From PALSA-693 sp963702305 (lineage in GTDB: Bacteria > Actinomycetota > Acidimicrobiia > Acidimicrobiales > Palsa-688), in the NCBI GenBank assembly GCA_963702305.1, contig CAVPBX010000007.1:324460-388459 (forward strand): 64,000 nucleotides of DNA, in the 5' to 3' direction. A program made the translations under genes and the position numbers. Below the pieces are notes generated by a model. The model had not been told where the DNA came from. It was given only the letters and a program-made list of their open reading frames with translations, and ran no database searches. Shown here in pieces: positions 36,820-45,212 of the stretch (position 1 is the first letter of the stretch; each line of letters opens with the position of its first letter).

Positions 36820-36902
36820 TCTCGGCGTAACTGGGGAATCTCGGCGTCCACTACGACGTGTGGACCACGATTTCACACCGAGATTCTCCGATTACGCCGA
36901 GA
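36820..36902. repeat. Nested inverted repeats between converging genes
   Basis: Outer arms TCTCGGCGTAA (36820-36830) and TTACGCCGAGA (36892-36902) are exact complements. Inside lie GAATCTCGGCGT (36837-36848) and ACACCGAGATTC (36875-36886), complementary with one mismatch, and an inner GTCCAC/GTGGAC pair. The 83 bases can fold into one long interrupted hairpin. Position between the cyclophilin and the S51 peptidase 3' ends fits a bidirectional terminator; the doubled 11-mer also recalls REP-like elements. Confidence 0.75.
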
Positions 36903-36960
36903 AGCTCACCAGGACGCAGGATCGGCCGGGGCCGCCGGCGAGGGTGGACGCCCTCCGCCC

Positions 36961-37647
36961 CTAGCGGCCGGCGAGCGCGGCCAGCCCCGCCGGGGCCGGC
37001 CGGCCGTCGACGTAGACGGTGACCCCGCCGGCGCCGGCGGCCCGCCAGCTGCCGTCCGGGTCGCGGATCAGGGCGGTGCGCTCGTCCACCGCGGCGATGC
37101 GCAGGTGACCAGTGGCCAACTGCACCGTACGGTGGGCCTTTTCCTCCGACCAGGTGTCGTAGTGGGGCAGGACCGCCAGATGATCGATCAGGCCCAGGCC
37201 CAAGGTGAGGGCGCCGCCCCGGGGATCGACCATGGGGTCGCCCAGCACCATCGCCCCGGCCGAGGAACCCGCCACCACCGCCCCGTCGTGCCAGGCGGCG
37301 ACGAGGGCCGCCCAGACCGGGCTGTCCTTGAGGACCGAGCGCAGGTGCAGCGGTGAACCACCGCCGAGGTACACGAACCGGGCGGCCCGCACCGACGCCA
37401 CCGCGTCCGGGTCCTCGGCGTCGCGCCGGTTGAGCACCATGAGGCCCCGGGCAGTGGCGCCCATGGCCGCGAACCACTTCCCCGCCGTGTCGACCGCCCG
37501 CTGCGGATGCTCGTAGGCGGCGGCCGTGGGCAGCACCAGGACCTCGGCCCGACCGCTGGCCTCCCACAGCTCGACGTCGAAGGTGCAACCGTCGGTCCAT
37601 TCGGCTCCGCCGACCAGCGCGATAGGCCCGGCTCCGTCGCTGCTCAT
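36961..37647 (-). CDS. Peptidase S51 / cyanophycinase-like glutamine-amidotransferase-fold hydrolase
   Basis: A 228-residue protein of the dipeptidase E/cyanophycinase family. Seen: PIALVGGAEWTDGC, FVYLGGGSPLHLRSVL, the nucleophile serine in VVAGSSAGAMVLGDPMVDPRGG, and a conserved GHLRIAAVDERTALI segment. These serine hydrolases cleave aspartyl dipeptides or cyanophycin; no cyanophycin synthetase is in the window, so the substrate is open. ATG 37647 gives MSSDGAGPIAL. Confidence 0.8.
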   Translation of the reverse strand: MSSDGAGPIALVGGAEWTDGCTFDVELWEASGRAEVLVLPTAAAYEHPQRAVDTAGKWFAAMGATARGLMVLNRRDAEDPDAVASVRAARFVYLGGGSPLHLRSVLKDSPVWAALVAAWHDGAVVAGSSAGAMVLGDPMVDPRGGALTLGLGLIDHLAVLPHYDTWSEEKAHRTVQLATGHLRIAAVDERTALIRDPDGSWRAAGAGGVTVYVDGRPAPAGLAALAGR

Positions 37648-37670
37648 CGGCCGCTCACCGTAGCGGCCGG

Positions 37671-37713
37671 CGGCAACAGGGTTCGGCGGCAACAGGGTTT
37701 GACGGCTACAGGG
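37671..37713 (+). repeat. Three tandem 16-bp repeats upstream of the mutase gene
   Basis: GGCAACAGGGTTCGGC, GGCAACAGGGTTTGAC and GGCTACAGGGTTCGAC follow each other with period 16. They sit in the divergent region between the S51 peptidase and the mutase, where an operator or a set of regulator sites would be expected. Their role is inference. Confidence 0.6.
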
Positions 37714-37853
37714 TTCGACGGGTGCACCTGGCCGTTCGCCTGGCACACCCGTCGCGTCACCCCGGGGTGGCGGTCCCCTTCTCCGCTGCGCCGGCCATGG
37801 TAGCGGGCCGGCGACCAGCAAGCACGAGGGACGTCGAGTGGGAGAATGGGACC

Positions 37854-39872
37854 ATGGCCGAGGACCCGAGCGCCGCCGCCCCAGCCGCCACCGGAGCCCG
37901 ATTGCCGACGCCCGATCAGCCGTGGGTGATGCGGACCTACTCGGGCCACTCCACGGCGCGGGCATCCAACGAGCTGTACCGCACCAACCTGGCCAAGGGG
38001 CAAACCGGACTGTCGGTGGCCTTCGACCTGCCCACCCAGACCGGTTACGACCCCGACGCCCCCGAGGCCACGGGCGAGGTCGGCAAGGTCGGGGTCCCCG
38101 TCGTCCACCTGGGGCACATGGCCGAACTGATGGACGGCATCCCCCTCGACCGCATGAACACCTCCATGACCATCAACGCCACCGCCGCCTGGCTCCTCGC
38201 CCTCTACGTGGCCCAAGCCGACGACACCGGCGTCGCCCGCCCCCATCTCGCCGGCACCACCCAAAATGACATCGTCAAGGAGTACCTGTCCCGGGGCACC
38301 TACATCTTCCCGCCCGCCCCCAGCCGGCGCCTCACCGTCGACACCATCGCCTGGACGGTTCGCCACGCCCCGAAGTGGAACCCCATCAACGTGTGCAGCT
38401 ACCACCTGCAAGAGGCGGGCGCCACCCCCGTGCAGGAGCTGGCGTTCGCCCTGGCCACGGCTATCGGCGTCGTCGACGCGGTCCGCGACTCAGGCCAGCT
38501 GACCGCCGAGGAGTTGCCGGCGGTGGTGGGGAGGATCTCGTTCTTCTGCAACGCCGGCATCCGCTTCGTGGAGGAAGCCTGCAAGATGCGGGCGTTCACC
38601 GCCATGTGGGATCGACTGGGCGCGGAGCGGTGGGGGGTCGAGGACCCCAAGCTGCGCCGATTCCGCTACGGCGTGCAGGTCAATTCGCTGGGCCTCACCG
38701 AGCAGCAGCCGGAAAATAACGTGCCCCGCATCGTCCTCGAGGCCCTCGGCGTCACCCTGTCACGCCGCGCCCGGGCCCGGGCCCTCCAGCTGCCGGCCTG
38801 GAACGAAGCGCTCGGGCTGCCGCACCCCTGGGATCAACAATGGTCCCTCCGCATCCAGCAGATCCTCGCCTACGAGACCGACCTGCTCGACTACCCCGAC
38901 ATCCTCGACGGCTCCCACGTGGTCGAGGCCCGCACCGCCGAACTGGTGGAGGCGGCCGGCGCCGAGCTGGACGAGATCCTGGCCCTGGGGGGCGCCTTCG
39001 AGGCCATCGAGGAGATGAAGTCCCGGCTGGTCGCCAGCCAGTCGGCCCGGACCCGGCGGATCGAGTCCGGGGACCTGGTGGTGGTGGGCGTCAACCAGTT
39101 CACCACCACCGAGGCCTCGCCGCTCGGCGGCGACGAATCGATCCTGCGGGTCAATCCCGCCGTGGAGGCCGAGCTGATCGAGGGGGTGGCCCGCTGGCGG
39201 TCCGCCCGGGATGCCGCCGCCGTCCGAGCCGCGCTGGACGACCTGCACCGCGCCGCGACCACGCCCGACACCAACCTCATGCCGGCGACGATCGCCCTGG
39301 CCCACGCCGGCGGCACCACGGGCGAATGGGCCGGCGCCCTCCGAGAGGTGTGGGGCGAGTACCGGGCGCCGACGGGGGTCGGCGCCACCGCCCCGACGAT
39401 CCCCCGCGACGAGCTGCGCGCGGCCCGCGAGCACGTCGGGCGCATCGCCGCCGGCGGCGGGGCCCCGCCCCGGTTGCTGGTGGCCAAGCCCGGGCTCGAC
39501 GGGCACAGCAACGGCGCCGAGCAGATCGCGGTCGCGGCCCGCGACGCCGGCTTCGAGGTCATCTACCAGGGGATCCGCCAGACGCCCGAGCAGATCGCGG
39601 CAGTGGCGAGGGACGAGGACGTCGACGTGGTCGGTCTTTCGATTCTCTCGGGCAGCCACCTCGACCTGGTGGCCGAGGTGCTGCAGCAACTGCAGGCCGC
39701 CGGCGTCGAGGCGCCCCTGGTGGTGGGGGGCATCATCCCGCCCGAGGACGCCGCCCGCCTCACCGCCGCCGGGGTGGCGGCGGTCTACACCCCCAAGGAC
39801 TTCCAACTCGGCCGCATCATGGCCGACCTGGCCGATCTGGCGGACAAGGCCCTCGGGACGGCTGGCAGATAG
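37854..39872 (+). CDS. ecm: Ethylmalonyl-CoA mutase-type, B12-dependent acyl-CoA mutase (MeaA family)
   Basis: This 672-residue protein carries both domains of the family. N-terminal substrate barrel: RTYSGHSTARASNELYRTNLAKGQTGLSVAFDLPTQTGYD, NTSMTINATAAWLLALY, WNPINVCSYHLQEAGATP and NSLGLTEQQPENNV. C-terminal cobalamin domain: LDGHSNG with the axial-ligand His551, then GLSILSGSH and VVGGIIP. The LAKGQTG and EQQPENN patterns fit MeaA/Ecm rather than classical methylmalonyl-CoA mutase. It rearranges ethylmalonyl-CoA to methylsuccinyl-CoA. ATG 37854 has GGGAG upstream. The partner crotonyl-CoA carboxylase/reductase is not in the window. Confidence 0.85.
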   Translation: MAEDPSAAAPAATGARLPTPDQPWVMRTYSGHSTARASNELYRTNLAKGQTGLSVAFDLPTQTGYDPDAPEATGEVGKVGVPVVHLGHMAELMDGIPLDRMNTSMTINATAAWLLALYVAQADDTGVARPHLAGTTQNDIVKEYLSRGTYIFPPAPSRRLTVDTIAWTVRHAPKWNPINVCSYHLQEAGATPVQELAFALATAIGVVDAVRDSGQLTAEELPAVVGRISFFCNAGIRFVEEACKMRAFTAMWDRLGAERWGVEDPKLRRFRYGVQVNSLGLTEQQPENNVPRIVLEALGVTLSRRARARALQLPAWNEALGLPHPWDQQWSLRIQQILAYETDLLDYPDILDGSHVVEARTAELVEAAGAELDEILALGGAFEAIEEMKSRLVASQSARTRRIESGDLVVVGVNQFTTTEASPLGGDESILRVNPAVEAELIEGVARWRSARDAAAVRAALDDLHRAATTPDTNLMPATIALAHAGGTTGEWAGALREVWGEYRAPTGVGATAPTIPRDELRAAREHVGRIAAGGGAPPRLLVAKPGLDGHSNGAEQIAVAARDAGFEVIYQGIRQTPEQIAAVARDEDVDVVGLSILSGSHLDLVAEVLQQLQAAGVEAPLVVGGIIPPEDAARLTAAGVAAVYTPKDFQLGRIMADLADLADKALGTAGR

Positions 39873-39888
39873 GGACGGCTGGCAGGTA
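39855..39888 (+). repeat. Tandem 17-bp duplication across the mutase stop codon
   Basis: GGGACGGCTGGCAGATA is followed at once by GGGACGGCTGGCAGGTA. The duplication includes the last codons of the mutase and its TAG stop, so it does not change the protein. Confidence 0.8.
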
Positions 39889-39899
39889 GGGAGGGCCGC

Positions 39900-40475
39900 T
39901 CAGCCGCAGGCCAGCCGGAGGTCCCGGCGGGCCTCCTCCAAGTGCTTGCGGACAGTGCCATCGGCGATGCCGAGGGCGCCGGCCGCGTCGTGGACCGGCA
40001 GCCCGGCCACCAGGCACATGACCGCGCAGGCCCGCCGCTTGGGGGGCATGGCCGCCAGGGCCGCCTCGACATCCACTGCGGTCACGGCGGCGGCTTCCGT
40101 CGGGGATGCCGACGGCGCGGCCTGGCGTTCGCGTGCCGCCTCGGCGGCGTGCTCCAGGCCCCGGAGCAAGCGGCGCTGGCCCCGCCAGAGGAGCCGGAAC
40201 CCGGTCGTGTACACGTACCCGGGAGGGTTGGGCCCGTTTCGCACCCGGCGCCAGTGCACCAGGGCCCGGGCGAAGGCCTCCTGGGCCAGGTCCTCCGCCG
40301 TGGCCGCGTCGGCGCCACCCAGGCGGAGGGCCCGCACCAGCCGGCGGTAGTGGGTCTGATAGCAGTCGACGAAGTCGGAGGTGGCGAGGACCCCCTCGCC
40401 CACCGCGCCGGCGGCGTCAGGTACCTCGGAAGCGTCGGGCGGACCGGCCTGCACCGCCCCCATGCTGGCACCCAC
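39900..40475 (-). CDS. ECF-type RNA polymerase sigma factor
   Basis: This protein of up to 191 residues has a sigma-70 region 2 (YQTHYRRLVRALRLGG...AEDLAQEAFARALVHW) and region 4 (AALAAMPPKRRACAVMCLVAGLPVHDAAGALGIADGTVRKHLEEARRDL). It would redirect transcription to a set of stress or envelope genes. The start may be GTG 40475 or ATG 40463. It is last in a minus-strand run following the membrane protein, whose repaired stop is only 9 bases away, suggesting the latter is its partner. Confidence 0.85.
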   Translation of the reverse strand: MGASMGAVQAGPPDASEVPDAAGAVGEGVLATSDFVDCYQTHYRRLVRALRLGGADAATAEDLAQEAFARALVHWRRVRNGPNPPGYVYTTGFRLLWRGQRRLLRGLEHAAEAARERQAAPSASPTEAAAVTAVDVEAALAAMPPKRRACAVMCLVAGLPVHDAAGALGIADGTVRKHLEEARRDLRLACG

Positions 40476-40484
40476 CGGGTGCGC

Positions 40485-41624
40485 TTACCCGCCAGCCGGG
40501 GTGGTGGTGATCGCCGGCCCGGTCGAGGCCCCCACAGAGGTGGACGTGCCGGCACCCGTGGAGCCGCTGCCGGCGGTCCCGCTGTAGAGCGGGCAGGCAT
40601 AGGTGGCGCCACCCGATGCCGAGTTCGGCAGCGTCGGGCGCCCCGGGCTTCACCGTCGTGGACGGCCGCCCCTGGGCCGGCAGCGGTGCGCACGGCGGAT
40701 ACACCGTGCAGGGGGTAGGTGCGAGTCGGCGGCGATGACGCCGCCGGCGGAGCTCGTCCCCCCAGGGACCGGCGCCGGCGCCGTCTTGGTCCCGCAGCCA
40801 TAGCCGCACGGCGCGGCCGTCCCGATGGGCACGCTGCCGAGCGTCACCTTGGTGGAGCTGAGGGTCTGGCCCGCTGCGCCCTTCGCCACCAGGGTGCCGA
40901 AGCTCTGCCCGTACGCCAGGTTGGCCGCGACCGGAGCCGCCAGGACGGCCCAGCCCTGCACCGGCACCATCTGGTCGGTCGCCCCGCCGGTAAACGACAT
41001 CGTCACCTCGCGTACCCCCGAGCCCGTCGCCATCGTCACCACCGCCGTGGGGTCGCCCTCGGCGACGCCGAGCACGTCCGAGGTCACCCCGCTGGCCGGC
41101 TGGCTCCGGTTGACGCCCAGCTGCAGGGAGGACACCGTCCCCACCATCTTGGCGGTCGACACCTCGACTTGGATCTGCGGCGGCCCGACGGCGCAGCGGG
41201 CCAGGGCACCGGTCGGCTGGGGCGAGTTGGTGAGGTACCCCCGGATGGTGATCCCGCCCGCGGTGCGACTGAACAACGCAGTGAAGTGCTCGGCGACCGG
41301 CGACCCGATCGACACCCCGCCCGCGCTCGACGACGACTGCGCCCCCGCGCTACTCGCGGCGTTCGGCGCCGGCGCGCCACTCGACCCGGAACTCGGAGCG
41401 GTGGCGGTCTGGGCCGCCGGCGAGGAGGAATGGTTGGACACCGCGTAGCCGATGGCCCCGCCGGCAATCAGGGCCGCAGCCACCCCCACCGAGGTGATCC
41501 GCAGCCGCCGGCGCCCCGCCCGGGCCACGATGGCCCGCAACTCGTCGGGGCCGGGCGCGGCGCCGGCCGGGCCCCCTTCACCCACGCCGAGAAGGTCGTG
41601 CACCGGGATGTCATCGGGTTCCAT
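40485..41624 (-). CDS. Single-pass membrane protein next to ECF sigma factor; 3' part frame-shifted
   Basis: ATG 41624 begins MEPDDIPVHDLLGVGEGG. A short cytosolic part (DELRAIVARAGRRRLR) is followed by one membrane helix (ITSVGVAAALIAGGAIGYAV), a Ser/Ala-rich linker, and an extracytoplasmic domain (VSIGSPVAEHFTALFSR, TKVTLGSVPIGTAAPCGYGCG). As written the frame stops at 40650. Moving through the other two frames gives LAPTPCTVYPPCAPLPAQG and then ATYACPLYSGTAGSGS...TTTPAGG with TAA at 40485, a far more natural Cys- and Thr-rich end, so two indels are suspected near 40725 and 40625. It is not a recognised family; an anti-sigma-like role is inference from position and topology. Confidence 0.55.
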
Positions 41625-41640
41625 ACCTTTGACAAAGGCG

Positions 41641-42688
41641 TCACCGACCCGTTTCGCGTAGTGGAATCCCAAAACACCGGTCCTCGATGCTGCCCATGGC
41701 GTACGCCGGGTAGAAGCCGGCGTACAGCGACCGGCACCGCTCGCTCCACGCGATCGCGTGCGGGTCGGCGTGGATCCGCCGGTGCACCTGGAGGATCCCG
41801 CCCTCGAACACCCGGTATTCGGCCCAGCTGCCGGGGAAGTCCTTGGCACAGCCCACCTCGACCCACGGGAAGGGTCCGGTGGACGGCAATCGCCGCACCT
41901 GGTTGCGGTGGGTGTGACCGGCAAAGTAACCCACGATCGCCGGCCGCCGGGCCACGACCGCGGCCAGCCGCTCCATGCTGGCCGGGGTCAAGCCGCTCGC
42001 CGCCAGGGCGTCGGGACCGAAGATCAGCTCGAGGCTCTTGTTGTCGACCGCCGGCGGATGGTGCCCGAAGACCATCACCGGTCGGTCCGCGTCAGCCGCC
42101 AGCGTCGTCGAGCCAGTCCGCCTGCTCCGTGTCGATCTCGCCCGCGACCCACCCGGGGCGCGACGTATCGAGCACCGCCAGGGTGACGCCGTCGAGCGAG
42201 ACGGCCTGCGACGCGGGCGGCGCCGGCAGCCCGCCGCCGCCCGCCGGGTTGTCGTGGTTGCCCCGCGTCACCAGCAGCCGCCCGCCGAAGGCGGCCGCGT
42301 AGACGTCGAGGAACTGCTGGTACTCCTCGGCCGTGCCGATCGAGGTCAGGTCACCCTTCGCCACCACCGCGTCGGGCGCCAGGCGGGTGATCTCGGCGGC
42401 GGCGGCGGCGTTCATCGTCAGCGGGTAGGGATCCTCGCCGGGCGCCACGCTCAGGACCGGGCCCACGTCGGCCCCGGCCACGTAGCCGCAGCGGGTCTCG
42501 CCGAAGTGGACGTCGTTGACGGTGGCGATGGTGGCCAGCCGTTCACCCGGCGGCCGGGTCAGCGTCCGCACGGATGTCCCGTCCAGATCGTGCTCCACGC
42601 CGGGTTGCAGGCCGGCGTAGTGGCGGGCCTCCACCCCGTCGAACAGCACGGCCTCGTCGTCGGCGACAGTGGCCAACTCGACCGGCAT
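41641..42688 (-). CDS. Calcineurin-type metallophosphoesterase; frame shifted near 42100
   Basis: First frame: MPVELATVADDEAVL, LATIATVNDVHFG (metal site 1), AVVAKGDLTS (GDxx) and LLVTRGNHDNP (GNHD). Second frame: VMVFGHHPPAVDNKS and IVGYFAGHTHRNQV (the GHxH motif). One extra base in GACGACG near 42103-42109 separates them; without it EQADWLD runs into TLAADADRPVMVFGH. The corrected length of about 348 residues fits Icc-like cyclic-nucleotide phosphodiesterases and related enzymes. It lies 10 bases after accE and 16 bases before the membrane-protein gene. Confidence 0.8.
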
Positions 42689-42698
42689 ACGTCTTTCC

Positions 42699-42884
42699 CT
42701 AGGACGGCAGGGTCAGCCAGGGCCGCTCGCGGCGAGCGGTCTGCGGCCGCGACCACCAGCGACCCGAGAAGCGCCACGGGCTGGGGCCCGGCGCCGCGGC
42801 CGGGGCCACCACGACCGGGCGGGGCCAGGCCATCTCGACGGCGGCCACGATGGCGGCCAGCTCCTCGGGGGTGGGGTCGTTCAC
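42699..42884 (-). CDS. accE: Acyl-CoA carboxylase epsilon subunit
   Basis: A 61-residue protein: NDPTPEELAAIVAAVEMAW at the N-terminus and WRFSGRWWSRP near the end, the pattern of actinobacterial AccE/PccE. This small subunit binds the beta subunit and stabilises or stimulates the carboxylase complex. GTG 42884 overlaps the carboxylase stop (GTGA). It would be missed by a typical gene-length cutoff. Confidence 0.85.
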   Translation of the reverse strand: MNDPTPEELAAIVAAVEMAWPRPVVVAPAAAPGPSPWRFSGRWWSRPQTARRERPWLTLPS

Positions 42885-44437
42885 AGGGGGACGTTGCCGT
42901 GCTTGCGCTTCGGCAGCTCCTCCCGCTTCGAGCGCAGGAGGTCGAGGCTGCGAGAGAGCACCTTGCGGGTCTCCGCCGGGTCGATGACGTCGTCGACGTA
43001 GCCCCGTTCGGCGGCCAGGTAGGGGTTGGCGAACCGCTCGGTGTACTCCTCCACCAGCTGGGCCCGCCGGCCGGCCGCGTCGGTCGAGGTGGCCAGCTCC
43101 CGCCGGTACACGATGTCGACCGCGCCCTGGGGTCCCATGACGGCCAACTCGGCCGACGGCCAGGCGTAGGCCAGGTCGGCGCCGATGGACTTGGAGTTCA
43201 TGACGACGTAAGCGCCGCCGTAAGCCTTGCGGGTGATGATCTGGATGCGAGGCACGGTGGACTCGCAGTAGGCGTACAGGAGCTTGGCCCCGTGCCGGAT
43301 GATCCCGCCGTACTCCTGGTCGGTGCCCGGCATGAAGCCCGGGACGTCGACGAACGTCACCAAGGGGATGTTGAAAGAGTCGCAGGTGCGCACGAAACGG
43401 GCGCCTTTCTCCGAGCTCTCGATGTCGAGCACCCCGGCCAGCACCTGCGGCTGGTTGCCGACGATACCGACGACGTGCCCGTCGATGCGGGCGAAACCGC
43501 ACACCAGGTTCATGGCCCACAGGGCGTGGTACTCGAAGAAGTCTCCCCCGTCGACCACGGCGGCGATGATCTTCTTCATGTCGTACGGCTGGTTGGGGGT
43601 GGCCGGGATCAGCTCGCCGACCTCGGGAACGGACCGGTCGGGATCGTCGCCGGTGTCGACGCGGGGCGGCTCTTCCAGGTTGTTGGCGGGGAGGAAGCCG
43701 AGCAGGTACCGGACCTCGTCCAGGCAGCCCTTCTCGTCCGCGGCGACGAAGGCGGCGACGCCGGACTTGGTGGCGTGGGTCAGGGCCCCGCCGAGCTGCT
43801 CGAGGGTCACCTCTTCGCCCGTCACCGTCTTGACGACGTCGGGCCCGGTGATGAACATCTGCGACGTCTCGCGCACCATGAAGATGAAGTCGGTCATGGC
43901 CGGGCTGTAGACCGCGCCGCCGGCGCAGGACCCCATGATCACGCTGATCTGGGGCACCACCCCCGAGGCGTCGACGTTGCGCTTAAAGATCCCGCCGAAG
44001 TAGTGGAGGCCCACCACCCCTTCCTGGACCCGGGCGCCACCGCCGTCGTTGATGCCGACCATGGGCACGCCGAGGGAGGTGGCCAGGTCCATGATCTTGT
44101 GGACTTTCTCGCCGAACACCTCGCCCAACGACCCCCCGTTGACGGTGAAGTCCTGGGAGAAGAGGCACACCTTGCGGCCGTCAACGGTCCCGAAGCCGGT
44201 CACGACGCCGTCGGTATAGGGCCGCTTGTCGTCGGGCAGCCCGGGGGCCCGGGTCCGGGCCAGCATGTCGAGCTCCTGAAATGAGCCCTCGTCGAGCAGA
44301 TAGTCGATCCGCTCCCGGGCCGTCATCTTGCCTTTGGCGTGCTGGCGTTCGACCGCGTGGGGGGAGCCGGCGTGGAGGGCGGCCTCCTTGCGGCGGGCGA
44401 GTTCCTCCAGGCGTTCGGTCATGGGGTGAGCTGACAT
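42881..44437 (-). CDS. pccB: Propionyl-/acyl-CoA carboxylase beta subunit (carboxyltransferase)
   Basis: This 518-residue subunit transfers CO2 from carboxybiotin to propionyl-CoA, giving methylmalonyl-CoA. Seen: KGKMTARERIDYLLDEGSF, FSQDFTVNGGSLGEVFGEK, SVIMGSCAGGAVYSPAMTDF (first oxyanion glycines), FVDVPGFMPGTDQEYGGIIRHGAKLLYAY and AYGGAYVVMNSK (second). The biotin-carrying alpha subunit is not in the window. With the epimerase at 48191-48592 it feeds the methylmalonyl-CoA route. Confidence 0.9.
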   Translation of the reverse strand: MSAHPMTERLEELARRKEAALHAGSPHAVERQHAKGKMTARERIDYLLDEGSFQELDMLARTRAPGLPDDKRPYTDGVVTGFGTVDGRKVCLFSQDFTVNGGSLGEVFGEKVHKIMDLATSLGVPMVGINDGGGARVQEGVVGLHYFGGIFKRNVDASGVVPQISVIMGSCAGGAVYSPAMTDFIFMVRETSQMFITGPDVVKTVTGEEVTLEQLGGALTHATKSGVAAFVAADEKGCLDEVRYLLGFLPANNLEEPPRVDTGDDPDRSVPEVGELIPATPNQPYDMKKIIAAVVDGGDFFEYHALWAMNLVCGFARIDGHVVGIVGNQPQVLAGVLDIESSEKGARFVRTCDSFNIPLVTFVDVPGFMPGTDQEYGGIIRHGAKLLYAYCESTVPRIQIITRKAYGGAYVVMNSKSIGADLAYAWPSAELAVMGPQGAVDIVYRRELATSTDAAGRRAQLVEEYTERFANPYLAAERGYVDDVIDPAETRKVLSRSLDLLRSKREELPKRKHGNVPL

Positions 44438-44495
44438 CGCGCCTTCAACGTTACCCGCCGCACTCCGTCACGGCCGCCGGCGGCAGACTGCAGCG

Positions 44496-45212
44496 GTGAC
44501 CATCCGACCGCTCACCGCGACGGAGCCACCGGCGAGCCGCTGGGCGTTTCCCGACGACCCGGTCCGGCTGGCCGAGGCCGCCGGCGACACCGAGGTGGTC
44601 GGCGTCGGCGCCGACCTGGAGCCCGGCACTCTTCTGGCGGCCTACCGGTCCGGGCTGTTCCCCATGCCGGCGCGGCGGGGCACGATGGCCTGGTGGTCGC
44701 CGGATCCACGCGGCGTCATCCCGCTGGTCCCGGAGGACGGTCTGCGGGTCAGCCGGTCGCTCCGCAAGTCGTGCGGGCGCTTCGAGATCCGGGTGGACAC
44801 CGCCTTCGACGAGGTGATCGAGGCCTGCGCCGACCGGCGGCGGACGGGCGCCTGGATCGACCGGGGCATCAAAGCCGCCTACGGCCGCCTCCACCAGCTG
44901 GGGTGGGTGCACAGCGTGGAGGCATGGGACGACTGCGGGCAGCTGGCGGGCGGGCTGTACGGCGTGGCCATCGGCGGGCTGTTCGCCGGCGAGTCCATGT
45001 TTCATCGCCAGACCGATGCCTCGAAGGTGGCCCTGGTCGGTCTGGTCTCCCTGCTGCGCGCGGCCGGTGCCGAAGGGCGGCTGCTCGACGTCCAGTGGGC
45101 CACCCCCCACCTGGTGTCGCTCGGGGCGGTAGCGGTCAGCCGGCCCCGCTACCACGCCCTGCTGGCGGACGCATTGCGCCGACCCCAGCCGCCGGCGCTC
45201 GGCGGCGGCTAA
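44496..45212 (+). CDS. aat: Leucyl/phenylalanyl-tRNA--protein transferase
   Basis: This 238-residue enzyme attaches Leu or Phe to N-terminal Arg/Lys of proteins, making N-degrons for Clp proteolysis. Diagnostic: WAFPDDPVRLAEAAG, GVGADLEPGTLLAAYRSGLFPM, WWSPDPRGVIP, TGAWID and GGLYGVAIGGLFAGESMFHR. Starts with GTG 44496, divergent from pccB with about 58 bases between. Its 3' end touches the converging exonuclease gene. Confidence 0.9.
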   Translation: MTIRPLTATEPPASRWAFPDDPVRLAEAAGDTEVVGVGADLEPGTLLAAYRSGLFPMPARRGTMAWWSPDPRGVIPLVPEDGLRVSRSLRKSCGRFEIRVDTAFDEVIEACADRRRTGAWIDRGIKAAYGRLHQLGWVHSVEAWDDCGQLAGGLYGVAIGGLFAGESMFHRQTDASKVALVGLVSLLRAAGAEGRLLDVQWATPHLVSLGAVAVSRPRYHALLADALRRPQPPALGGG

